Shown here: piece by piece, positions 17,301-26,810 of the stretch
How the letters are laid out: each line of letters begins with the position of its first letter
Numbering within the stretch: position 1 is the stretch's first letter
Assembly: GCA_905235905.1 (NCBI GenBank)
Contig: CAJONO010000193.1
Location: 1 to 33,602, forward strand
Source of the DNA: an uncultured Prevotella sp.
GTDB lineage: Bacteria; Bacteroidota; Bacteroidia; Bacteroidales; Bacteroidaceae
Direction: 5' to 3'
DNA: 33,602 nt
Program-made: the position numbers and the translations under genes
Notes under the pieces: model-generated
Told to the model about the DNA's origin: nothing
Seen by the model: only the letters and a program-made list of their open reading frames with translations
Database searches by the model: none

Positions 17301-18062
17301 AACGAGTTCGTCAGCTTCGTGCCCGAACAGGACAGCATCGTCGAGTTCTACCACGGCAGGATGCTGGGCGTGGGCCAGGGTCTCACCAAGGTGAAGGCAT
17401 CCCTTACCGACGTGTTTGGCAATAAGGTCGACACCTCGTTCGTGGCCAAGTCGAGCTATTTCCCCTTCGACTATCCTTATGTGCGCAATAATCTGGTAGG
17501 AACAGGTACCTATAAGTATAACGTCAACACCAGCACCTCAGCTACCACCGCCGTCTTCAAGTTTGCTGCTGCCAACGACCAGATGGGCTGGAGCTATGAC
17601 ACTGGTGTCGACTGGACGGGCTACAAGTATCTGGTTGTCAGACTGTCAGCCAAGCAGACGGCCGATGCCCATCTGAACATCCACGTATCGGCAAACCTGA
17701 AAGGTGCCTGCTACTCTTCGCCCAAGTTTGGCAATCAGCAGGAAATTGTCATCGACCTCGATACCTGCAAGTACACGTCGACCACCAGCAAGGGCAAGGC
17801 ACTCAACAGGAAGGCTGTCCGATTCCTGTCCTTCACAGGAGCCATTAAGGACAAGACCCTGTCGATTAAGGAAATGTTCCTGAGCAACGACGAGAAGTAT
17901 AACACCACGGGCATCAAGGAGATAGAAAGCGAGAGAGTGAACAAGGACAATGGTGTCTACGACCTGCAGGGCCGCAGGGTTCGTTCACAATCGACCATTC
18001 AGCCCTCACAATTGAAGCGTGGCATCTATATTATTAATGGTAAGAAAGTCTTTGTGAAATAA
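14376..18062 (+). CDS. Bifunctional GH5-GH43 glycoside hydrolase with Ig-like and binding-like modules
   Basis: This 1228-residue secreted enzyme joins an endo-acting GH5 domain to a GH43 domain. The signal peptide ends SLGMWA-QG. GH5 spans about residues 25-420: acid/base Glu203 in LANEP and nucleophile Glu313 in IVTEIDW; the phrases YVVVRPPGVCP and HGVMDTPSAWFN recall Bacteroidetes GH5 xylanases (subfamily 21 is possible, from memory). GH43 (about 428-720) shows base Asp440 in FPDPDVIRV, Asp549 in YYDPGM and acid Glu594 in GLEGCHLYK, followed by a beta-xylosidase C-terminal concanavalin-like domain (about 720-915). An Ig-like domain (about 920-1020), a galactose-binding-like domain (about 1027-1180) and the shared tail (Y-D-L-Q-G-R-R-V ... 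I-I-N-G-K-K-V-F-V-K) finish it. It is the first gene of the operon; only one base separates it from the next. Confidence 0.88.
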   Translation: MKRLFTLLFAVCVSLGMWAQGVKPLPTLHVEGKWLVDQHGNHVVLHGVMDTPSAWFNNGRWGWSYDDAGRQRCITYFEKLFTGLEEAKCNVFRLHLEPAWTNDNSYTYEIAKTQSSEYTGEANITHFNPSRLTTYLKSLYFPLMQRAMKHGMYVVVRPPGVCPGSIQVGDYYQKYLLNVWDLFTQNDSIRKYAGQISIELANEPVSVKDATGADNTKALHDFFQPVVDKIRANGFTGIIWVPGSGWQSGYANYKTNPITGYNIGYAVHDYDGWYGMEDKKWEAKDVPARTQEKIKQFHNQVPVVDTNPIIVTEIDWSPKNPGTGHYNEHGEWVESNYGTWATGRTSVWGKVTKGVYDHYGNVSMTLSGTACLIDIDTLLNKNGKVVPAFGGLEEACGKACMDWYAEYYQVNYPKADFATTLVSDRGTKYENPVVRADFPDPDVIRVGDTYYMVSTTMHHFPGATILKSQDMVNWEYCAQPLKQVGASDKYKLLNNQNIYSKGMWACTMKYHNGMFHILINCNESYGLLLTATNPEGKWTVKKLSRSYYDPGMLFDNGKVYVACGINHIMMCELDENFNFKKEKKVIIRDDAGLEGCHLYKIGDYYYIYATYGGWPSGQTVFRSKDIFGPYEEQEKMLVEKWIDNVPNTVHQGALIEDTAGKWWTIMQQDLGALGRFPNLQPVVWKNDWPVVGNNGKPYATYTKPKAVGDNGVKRLPTDDVFRSYPLGMQWEWNHNPDPDNWSLFDRAGWLRLKTSVKTDRLPQARNMLTQRIFADKSKASTGSIRLDVSKLNDGDRAGICILQDPYAAIAVEKKDGKCQFVWWQDKVTNAGDSFKAAEKTKEFEMPADSIVYLRASFSYDTSKTKFYYSLDNQKWTVLGSETSMSFNLTVFVGARFGLFCYATENVGGWADFDWFTTEASFDEADMYPADFTAPAENQFTVNKIVQSPKLIETMVGKYAIPTVKATYADKHTDIVNEFVSFVPEQDSIVEFYHGRMLGVGQGLTKVKASLTDVFGNKVDTSFVAKSSYFPFDYPYVRNNLVGTGTYKYNVNTSTSATTAVFKFAAANDQMGWSYDTGVDWTGYKYLVVRLSAKQTADAHLNIHVSANLKGACYSSPKFGNQQEIVIDLDTCKYTSTTSKGKALNRKAVRFLSFTGAIKDKTLSIKEMFLSNDEKYNTTGIKEIESERVNKDNGVYDLQGRRVRSQSTIQPSQLKRGIYIINGKKVFVK

Positions 18063-18063
18063 T

Positions 18064-19659
18064 ATGAAGAACAAACTGTTTTCACTGTTCATTGCATTGC
18101 TGCTCGGCAGCAATGCAATGGCCGTTATCAAGAATCCCATGCTGTGGGCCGATGTGCCCGACCCCGACGTGATTCGTGTGGGCGACACCTTCTATCTGGT
18201 ATCGACCACGATGCACCTGATGCCGGGCGCACCCGTCATGAAGTCGAAAGACCTGCAAAACTGGGAAACCGTGGGCTACATTTTTGACAAGCTCACCGAC
18301 TCGCCCAAGTACGACCTACAGGAGGGCACTGTCTATGGCCGCGGCCAGTGGGCCACGTCGCTCAAGTATCACGACGGCAAGTTCTGGGCACTCTTTGCCC
18401 CCAACGAGGGCGGCCCTATGGGGCAGACCTACATCTGCACCGCACCGAAGGCCGAGGGTCCCTGGACCATCCACTCGCGTCTGCGCCACTTCCACGATGC
18501 CACTCTGTTCTTCGATGACGACGGCACACCCTACGTGTTCTACGGAACAGGCGAGATGTGCCAGCTGACACGCGACCTGAAAGGTGTCGTCGAGGGCACA
18601 AACCGCCACTATTTCGAGCGCGAGGCCGACGAGCGCGGACTGCTTGAGGGCACCCGCGTCATTAAACATAATGGCACCTACTACGCCCTGCTCATCAGTC
18701 ATGTCTATGCTCCTGGGCGCCACCGCCGTGAGGTGTGCTATCGCACGAACGACCTGAATGGCAAGTGGGAGAAGAATGTCATTTTAGAGAGCGACTTCGG
18801 CGGATTCACCTATCTGGCACAAGGCACCATCGTCGATACCGAGGAGGGCGACTGGTATGGCATCATGTTCCAGGACCGTGGCGGTGTGGGCCGTGTGCTG
18901 ACGCTGTCGCCCGTCCGCTGGATTGACGGCTGGCCGATGCTGGGCGACGAGAACGGCAAGGTGCCGGAAACCATGCGCCCCTACAAGAGCGGTCAGCCCG
19001 AAACGGCCATTGTCCGTGCCGACGAGTTTGCCTCGTCGGAATTAGGCCTCCACTGGCAGTGGAACCACAACCCCATCGATAATGCATGGAGCCTCACCGA
19101 GCGGCCTGGATTCCTGCGCCTGAAGACCAACCGTGTGGTGCCCAACCTCTATCTTGCACCGAATACGCTGACGCAGCGCATGGAAGGCCCTACGTGTAGC
19201 GGTATTGTCTGCATCGACTACTCCCACATGAAGGATGGCGACTGCGCCGGTTTCTCTGCCTTCAACGGCGACAGCGGCGTGCTTACCCTGAAGCGTGTGG
19301 GTAAGGCCTACTTCTTGGAGATGAGCGAGCAGAAAGTGGAGCTGACCGATCGTGAGAAAGCCGTGACGAAGGTCGACGAGAAGATGGTTCAAGGCATCGC
19401 CCTTTCCAAGCTCTATCCCAAAGCCAAGACCATCTGGCTGCGCATCGACGGTGACTTCCAGCCCGGCCACAACGATGCTGCCAACTTCTTCTATAGCATG
19501 GACGGCCAGCAGTGGGAACAGATTGGCAGTAAGAACTACCGCTGCGTGTTCGACTATCGCCGCTTCTTCATGGGTTCGAAGTTTGCCATCTTCAACTACG
19601 CCACGAAAAAGGCTGGCGGCTATATCGATGTGGACAGCTTCGACTATCAGCGGAAATAA
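18064..19659 (+). CDS. Secreted GH43 beta-xylosidase/alpha-L-arabinofuranosidase with C2 domain
   Basis: This 531-residue protein has a signal peptide ending SNAMA-VI, a five-bladed propeller GH43 domain and a C-terminal concanavalin-like domain (about residues 325-530, starting near ELGLHWQWNHNP). The three GH43 acids are visible: Asp33 in VPDPDVIRV, Asp145 in FHDATLF and Glu195 in LLEGTRVIK. The overall layout matches the second half of the GH5-GH43 protein just upstream, which suggests duplication. It should remove xylose or arabinose from (arabino)xylo-oligosaccharides; the exact specificity is not readable by eye. It lacks the C-terminal sorting-like tail, so a periplasmic site is plausible. 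The start is one base after the previous stop, indicating translational coupling. Confidence 0.88.
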   Translation: MKNKLFSLFIALLLGSNAMAVIKNPMLWADVPDPDVIRVGDTFYLVSTTMHLMPGAPVMKSKDLQNWETVGYIFDKLTDSPKYDLQEGTVYGRGQWATSLKYHDGKFWALFAPNEGGPMGQTYICTAPKAEGPWTIHSRLRHFHDATLFFDDDGTPYVFYGTGEMCQLTRDLKGVVEGTNRHYFEREADERGLLEGTRVIKHNGTYYALLISHVYAPGRHRREVCYRTNDLNGKWEKNVILESDFGGFTYLAQGTIVDTEEGDWYGIMFQDRGGVGRVLTLSPVRWIDGWPMLGDENGKVPETMRPYKSGQPETAIVRADEFASSELGLHWQWNHNPIDNAWSLTERPGFLRLKTNRVVPNLYLAPNTLTQRMEGPTCSGIVCIDYSHMKDGDCAGFSAFNGDSGVLTLKRVGKAYFLEMSEQKVELTDREKAVTKVDEKMVQGIALSKLYPKAKTIWLRIDGDFQPGHNDAANFFYSMDGQQWEQIGSKNYRCVFDYRRFFMGSKFAIFNYATKKAGGYIDVDSFDYQRK

Positions 19660-19726
19660 GACGACAACAGCCCCCTACGAAGATAGGACAACAGGAATTA
19701 CGAACAAAAAAAGATTATTGACAAAT

Positions 19727-21490
19727 ATGAGAAAGCTGCTATTATTGCTCTTCCTTTCAGCATGGCTGCTACCTGTGCAGGCAGTCGACATCACCGTCGA
19801 CAACATCAAGCGTAACTATCTCGTCTATGTGCCCAAGAACCTGGGTTCAAAGCGTCCGTTGCTCATTTCCTGCCACGGCATGAACCAGGACGCAGCCTAC
19901 CAGAAGGGCATGCTCGCCATCGAGTCTGTGGCCGACACGGCCAAGTTTGTGACCGTGTTCCCGAATGGCATCGACAAGGGATGGGACATCTCCGGTGACC
20001 GTGACATCAACTTTGTCAAGGCACTGATTGAGGAAATGGTGACAAAATACGACATCGACCCCAATCGTGTCTATCTCTCTGGCTTCTCCATGGGAGGCAT
20101 GTTCACCTACCATGCCATGAACAAGATTGCCGACAAGATTGCCGCCTTTGCTCCCATTAGCGGCTATCCCATGGGCGGCACCACTGCCAACGCCAGTGTG
20201 CGGCCTATCCCCATTATCCACACCCACGGCACGAGCGACGACGTAGTAGCCTTCAGCGGTGTGCAGGGCGCGCTGAACGCCTGGATCAAGCACAACAACT
20301 GCCCCACGACAGACAAGGTGACCAAGAACTACAGGAACGCTTCCCACATCACGCGCCATGTCTGGGGGCCAGGCAATAATGGCGTTGAGGTGGTGCTGAT
20401 GGAGATGGCCAACAAAGGTCACTGGATTTCAAATGACAATGGCGTGAAGACGGGCGACGAGATCTGGCGCTTCTGCAAGCGCTACTCCTTGGTGCTGAAA
20501 GATCCCTTTGTCTCTATCACTGCCCCCTCCAACGGTCTCACATATATCACCTTCGGTGGTGCCTCGGAAGTGCCGCCCATCACCGTAAAGGCTACGGCCA
20601 AAGATCCTGACGGGACGGTGGCCAGCGTGTCGTTCTACGATGGCAAGACCTTGCTCACTACGCTCGAGAAGGCACCCTACACCTGCCAGTTGGACAGTCT
20701 GAAGAAGGGCACCCACACCATTCGTGTCGTGGCCACCGACGACGAAGGCAACACGGGCAGCAACGAAATCACCATCAACGTCTTGGAACCCACTGGCAGC
20801 TATGTGTTTAGCAAGACGTTCTCGACAGAGAACAGTGTGCCCGACGGATGGACAACCTACGACGGCAAGGAGAAACGAACGGGCTTCTCGTCGGGCTACA
20901 GCCTGGGCAGTCGCGTGTTCCACTTCACCGGCAGCCAGCACGACTTCGAATGGGGACTCTACACTCGTAACGTCACCGGCGAGGCAAACGCTGGCTATGC
21001 CCGCTTTGCCGACAAGGGCACGTCAACGTCGCTCACGCTCTATCCCGGCAACTATCGCATTTACTACCATGTCGTCAATTGGAACCAGCCAGACTTCTCC
21101 CCCATACGTGTTGTTGTCGAGACGCTCGACGGAAAGGCCGTCTATACGGAAAACTTCACGCCCGTAGCCAATGTGGGCAACTCGGCCTCTTCAAGCTTCT
21201 CAGGCTCAAAGGCCATGAATTTCACTTTCGACGTGACGGAGAAGAACCGCTATGTCGTCACCTTCTATACCGACGATGCCGAATGGGCCGACCTCGTCGT
21301 GGGAGCCTCGTCAATCTCCCGTAAGGGCGATGTCTCGGCAGTCGAAGGCGTGAAGGAACAGGCACCCTCGCGTACCTATTATTATAATATGTCAGGTCAG
21401 CGCATACAGCCCGACAATCATCACGGCCCGCTGATTGAGCAGACAGTCATGGACAACGGACGCTCCGTGAGCAGAAAAATAATGAAATAA
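19727..21490 (+). CDS. Secreted CE1-like esterase (feruloyl or acetyl) with Ig and beta-sandwich modules
   Basis: The 587-residue protein starts at the ATG giving MRKLLLLLFLSAWLLPVQA; the open frame extends further upstream to 19451 but there only overlaps the GH43 gene. An alpha/beta-hydrolase of the PHB-depolymerase/LpqC type (about residues 25-265) carries Ser121 in GFSMGG, Asp171/Asp172 in HGTSDD and His232 in NKGHW. Such enzymes in xylan clusters act as feruloyl or acetyl esterases. A Big_7-like Ig domain (about 268-355; DPDGTVASVSFY) follows, then the beta-sandwich module (about 361-531; LGSRVFHF, EWGLYTRN) shared with the two giant proteins. The C-terminus (YYYNMSGQRI ... IMK) is a diverged form of the shared tail. 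A 67-bp gap separates it from the GH43 upstream. Confidence 0.82.
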   Translation: MRKLLLLLFLSAWLLPVQAVDITVDNIKRNYLVYVPKNLGSKRPLLISCHGMNQDAAYQKGMLAIESVADTAKFVTVFPNGIDKGWDISGDRDINFVKALIEEMVTKYDIDPNRVYLSGFSMGGMFTYHAMNKIADKIAAFAPISGYPMGGTTANASVRPIPIIHTHGTSDDVVAFSGVQGALNAWIKHNNCPTTDKVTKNYRNASHITRHVWGPGNNGVEVVLMEMANKGHWISNDNGVKTGDEIWRFCKRYSLVLKDPFVSITAPSNGLTYITFGGASEVPPITVKATAKDPDGTVASVSFYDGKTLLTTLEKAPYTCQLDSLKKGTHTIRVVATDDEGNTGSNEITINVLEPTGSYVFSKTFSTENSVPDGWTTYDGKEKRTGFSSGYSLGSRVFHFTGSQHDFEWGLYTRNVTGEANAGYARFADKGTSTSLTLYPGNYRIYYHVVNWNQPDFSPIRVVVETLDGKAVYTENFTPVANVGNSASSSFSGSKAMNFTFDVTEKNRYVVTFYTDDAEWADLVVGASSISRKGDVSAVEGVKEQAPSRTYYYNMSGQRIQPDNHHGPLIEQTVMDNGRSVSRKIMK

Positions 21491-21491
21491 A

Positions 21492-24476
21492 ATGACAGCA
21501 ATGAACAAGACATTACTATTCACAGCACTACTTGCCTCGTCAATCAGACTCTCTGCGCAGAACCCTTTCGTGCAGACATGGTACACCAGCGACCCTGCCC
21601 CCATGGTAAGCGGCGACCGCATGTATGTCTATACAGGACATGACGAGGATAATGCCGATTTCTTCTGGATGCAGGAATGGCGTGTATATTCAACCGACGA
21701 TATGGTGAACTGGCAGGACCACGGTTCGCCCCTGGCCTTAGAGTCGTTCTCCTGGGCCGACGACCGTGCCTGGGCTTCCCAGACCATTGAGCGTGACGGA
21801 AAATTCTTCTGGTACATCTGCGCCCACTCGAAGCTGTCGAACGGCATGGCTATCGGCGTGGCTGTGAGCGACTCGCCTACGGGACCTTTCCGTGATGCCA
21901 TCGGCAAGCCGCTCTTCGAGAATGGCTCGTGGGATCATATCGACCCCACGGTGATGATCGACGACGACGAACAGGCCTGGCTCATGTGGGGCAATCCGCA
22001 GTGCTACTACCTGAAGCTGAACCGCGACATGATTTCCTATTCGGGTGAGCTGGGGCGTCTTGACATGACCGAAGAAGCCTTTGGCGGCCCCATCATGAGC
22101 AAGCGCGAGAAGGGTAAGCAGTATAAGGACTCGTATGTAGAAGGCCCTTGGCTGATGAAAGCACCCCAGCCCTCTATGAAGCCAGGGAAATCGAAAAAGT
22201 CTGCCAAAGCCGATATTTCCGAAAAGCCTGGCTATTACCTCCTCTATGCTGCTGGCGGCGTACCTGAGCACATCAGCTACTCAAAGGCCCCCCACCCCAC
22301 TGGCCCTTGGACCTACGCCGGCGAGATTATGCCGCTCTCTGACACGAAGTCGTTCACCAACCATTGCGGCGTGGCCGATTTCCGTGGTCACAGCTACTTC
22401 TTCTATCACACAGGCAAATTGCCTGGTGGCGGTGGCTTTGGCCGTAGCGTGGCCGTCGAGGAGTTCAAGTACAACGCCGACGGCTCTTTCCCCACCATCC
22501 TGCCTACCGACGAGGGTGTGAAGCCCATCGCCCCCTTCAATCCCTTCCGCAAGGTAGAGGCCGAGACCATGGCCTTCTCGAAGGGCGTGAAAACCGAGCA
22601 GAACGACCAGGTGGGCGTCTATGTCACCGACATACACAACGGCGACTATATCAAGCTGCAGAACGTAGCCTTTGGCAACCGCGTCCCCCGCACGTTTAAG
22701 GCCCGCGTGGCCAGCGGTCTGCGTGGCGGTCAGATTGAGATTCGCATCGACAGCCTCGGAGGCAGACTCCTCGGCACACTCAATGTGCCCGCTACTGGTG
22801 GCTGGGAGCAGTGGCAGACGCTGAACCTCGACCTGGACTACTCAAATATCACCGACCTCAACTCGCCCAAGCGTACCATCGCCGGCGTCACCCTGCCGAA
22901 GACGGTCGACCTCTATCTCGTCTTCAAGGGCCGCAAGGGTCCGAAGCTCTTCAACTTCGACTGGTGGGAGATGGCAGGTATAGGGCAGGTGAACATGCCG
23001 CTGTTCCAGACGAAGTACACCGCAGACCCGTCGCCGATGGTATTAGGCGACACCTTATTCTTATATACCTCGCACGATGCCTCGCCCGAGGACATCCCCG
23101 ATGCCAACGAGAAAAACTCAGCCGGATTCTTCATGTACGACTGGCTGCTGTGGTCGACCACCGACATGGTGAACTGGACGGAGCATGGTGCCGTGGCCTC
23201 GCTGAAAGACTTCAAGTGGCGCAGCCGCGACAACGGTGCGTGGGCCATCCAGACCGTCGAGCGCAACGGCAAGTACTATCTCTATGCCCCTCTTCATGGT
23301 CACGGCATCGGTGTGCTGGTGAGCGACTCGCCATACGGTCCTTTCAAGGACCCCCTCGGCGAACCGCTGGTGTGGCAGAAGGAACACTGGAACGACATCG
23401 ACCCCTCTGTGTTCATTGACAACGACGGACAGGCCTATATGTACTGGGGCAACCCCTATATCTATTACATCAAGCTCAACGAGGATATGATCTCTACAAG
23501 CGGCGACATCTATGTGGTCAATCCGCAGGACGGCGTGGCGCGACCCGTCAAGGAAGAGGGTGCCGCTATCAATCTCCGTGTGCCCTGGAGCCAGAAAGCC
23601 AATTGGGCTATCCAGCACTATCAGGAAGGACCGTGGATTTACAAGAGGAAAGCCCCCCTGTCGTCCCCCGAGGGGGACACAAATGCCCAAAAAGGAAATG
23701 AAGCCCCCTCGGGGGCTGTAGGGGGGGCTTACTATCTCGGCTACGCCTCTACCTGCTGTCCTGAGGCTTTGGGCTACGCCATGAGCGATTCGCCCACAGG
23801 CCCTTGGAAAGAGATGGGCTACATTATGCGCCCCACAGAGCGCGACCGCGGCAACCATCCCGGCATCTGCGACTTCAAGGGCCACTCGTATGTCTTCGGT
23901 CAGGACTACGACCTGATGCACCTTGAGACCTTCAAGCACCATGAGCGCCGCAGCGTCTCGGCACAGGAGATCACCTACAATGCCAATGGCACCATTCAGG
24001 AACTTCCCTACTGGCTCGACCAGCAGCCCATGAAGCAGCTGCAGTGGCTCAACCCCTACCAGCGCGTAGAGGCTGAGACCATGAACTGGGGCTTCGGCCT
24101 CAAGAGTGCCAAGATGGGCATCGAGAACACGGGCGTCGTGAAGGACATGCCCGAGTCGACGGGTAAGAAGAACATGTATATCTTCGACCTCGACGACGAC
24201 GAGTACATCCGCCTGCGTGGCGTCGACTTCGGCCAGAAAGGTGCCAAGTCGTTTGCCATCAGCGCCGCAGCTACTGGCAAGGCTAACGTTATTCTGCGCC
24301 TCGACAGTCAGGACGGCCCTGTCATCGGCACCGCCGTCATCAGTAGTACAGGCTCGGTAGAGAAGTACAAGTCGTTCTCGGCCAAGGTGAAAGGTGCCAC
24401 TGGCGTTCACGACCTCTACCTCTGCTTCTCGCAGACCCAGGGCGACGTGCGCCTCGACTACTGGCAGTTCAAGTAA
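21492..24476 (+). CDS. Double glycosidase GH43-CBM6-GH43-CBM6
   Basis: This 994-residue secreted protein is an internal duplication. Unit 1 has GH43 (Asp34 in SDPAPMV, Asp151 in DHIDPTV, Glu217 in YVEGPW) and CBM6 (about residues 352-495, KVEAETM). Unit 2 has GH43 (Asp512 in ADPSPMV, Asp637 in NDIDPSV, Glu712 in YQEGPW) and CBM6 (about 855-994, RVEAETM). Both GH43 copies keep their catalytic triads, so both are probably active. CBM6 modules bind xylan or beta-glucan chains, which suggests arabinofuranosidase activity on arabinoxylan. The signal peptide lies within residues 1-22. An ATG at 21501 is an alternative start; 21492 is preferred because it is one base from the previous stop. A GC-rich hairpin insertion encodes about residues 720-747. 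No sorting-like tail is present. Confidence 0.87.
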   Translation: MTAMNKTLLFTALLASSIRLSAQNPFVQTWYTSDPAPMVSGDRMYVYTGHDEDNADFFWMQEWRVYSTDDMVNWQDHGSPLALESFSWADDRAWASQTIERDGKFFWYICAHSKLSNGMAIGVAVSDSPTGPFRDAIGKPLFENGSWDHIDPTVMIDDDEQAWLMWGNPQCYYLKLNRDMISYSGELGRLDMTEEAFGGPIMSKREKGKQYKDSYVEGPWLMKAPQPSMKPGKSKKSAKADISEKPGYYLLYAAGGVPEHISYSKAPHPTGPWTYAGEIMPLSDTKSFTNHCGVADFRGHSYFFYHTGKLPGGGGFGRSVAVEEFKYNADGSFPTILPTDEGVKPIAPFNPFRKVEAETMAFSKGVKTEQNDQVGVYVTDIHNGDYIKLQNVAFGNRVPRTFKARVASGLRGGQIEIRIDSLGGRLLGTLNVPATGGWEQWQTLNLDLDYSNITDLNSPKRTIAGVTLPKTVDLYLVFKGRKGPKLFNFDWWEMAGIGQVNMPLFQTKYTADPSPMVLGDTLFLYTSHDASPEDIPDANEKNSAGFFMYDWLLWSTTDMVNWTEHGAVASLKDFKWRSRDNGAWAIQTVERNGKYYLYAPLHGHGIGVLVSDSPYGPFKDPLGEPLVWQKEHWNDIDPSVFIDNDGQAYMYWGNPYIYYIKLNEDMISTSGDIYVVNPQDGVARPVKEEGAAINLRVPWSQKANWAIQHYQEGPWIYKRKAPLSSPEGDTNAQKGNEAPSGAVGGAYYLGYASTCCPEALGYAMSDSPTGPWKEMGYIMRPTERDRGNHPGICDFKGHSYVFGQDYDLMHLETFKHHERRSVSAQEITYNANGTIQELPYWLDQQPMKQLQWLNPYQRVEAETMNWGFGLKSAKMGIENTGVVKDMPESTGKKNMYIFDLDDDEYIRLRGVDFGQKGAKSFAISAAATGKANVILRLDSQDGPVIGTAVISSTGSVEKYKSFSAKVKGATGVHDLYLCFSQTQGDVRLDYWQFK
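23649..23731. repeat. GC-rich double-hairpin element inserted in frame in the second GH43
   Basis: Within about 83 bases there are two 16-base hairpins with 7-base perfect arms, GTCCCCC/GGGGGAC (23663-23678) and AGCCCCC/GGGGGCT (23702-23717). They are enclosed by an outer inverted pair, AAGCCCCCC (23650-23658) and GGGGGGCTT (23722-23730). The translation (rich in Ser, Pro, Gly, Ala) does not resemble a GH43 strand. It sits in a loop just after the acid Glu712. The reading frame is kept. Similar GC-rich palindromes occur between genes in Bacteroidales as I remember; origin as a mobile palindromic repeat is inferred. Confidence 0.75.
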
Positions 24477-24491
24477 ATTAATCAATCCTAA

Positions 24492-26534
<2,043 letters not shown>

Positions 26535-26627
26535 AAACCAGTGGCTACCACCGACATTCAAGGCAAGTCAGGACTTTTTAAAGTGGACTCTTCGCTGAAG
26601 TTTCCCACCCATTAAGGAATAGCAGAT

Positions 26628-26810
26628 CATGAATATTTATTCACTCTAACGATCGTGCTAACTTGCTGGTTCTCAATGCGTTGTAATTCAGTATAAATTG
26701 TGCTCCAATTCATGCTGAATTACAACGCAATTTGTATTGAATTGCGCCGAAATACAGCATGAATTACAGACCAGTTCGCGCAAAGCTACAAACTGAATGA
26801 TTATGCAAAC
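26628..26810. repeat. 183-bp repeat element, copy 2 (inverted relative to copy 1)
   Basis: Read on the minus strand it begins gtttgcataatcat (26810-26797) and ends gtgaataaatattcatg (26644-26628), matching both ends of the copy at 3453-3635. The central hairpin has 26-base arms (26707-26732 and 26740-26765), four mismatches and a 7-base loop. Its first base is the last base of the TAG stop of the minus-strand peptidase gene. It fills most of the 275-bp gap between the convergent esterase and peptidase genes; bases 26535-26627 hold nothing I recognise. Confidence 0.75.

Noticed and set aside
15873..17354. 493-codon minus-strand open frame
   Set aside because: It overlaps the GH43 part of the GH5-GH43 gene, whose catalytic residues are intact; no recognisable domain in the antisense frame.
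19451..19726. Upstream extension of the esterase gene
   Set aside because: This part overlaps the GH43 gene in another frame and encodes Ser/Thr/Ala-rich sequence; the signal peptide begins at the ATG at 19727.
21377..21392. Recurrent TATTATTATA strings in several coding regions
   Set aside because: They encode consecutive tyrosines (also near 1614 and 31998) and look like codon-context preference rather than a repeat element.
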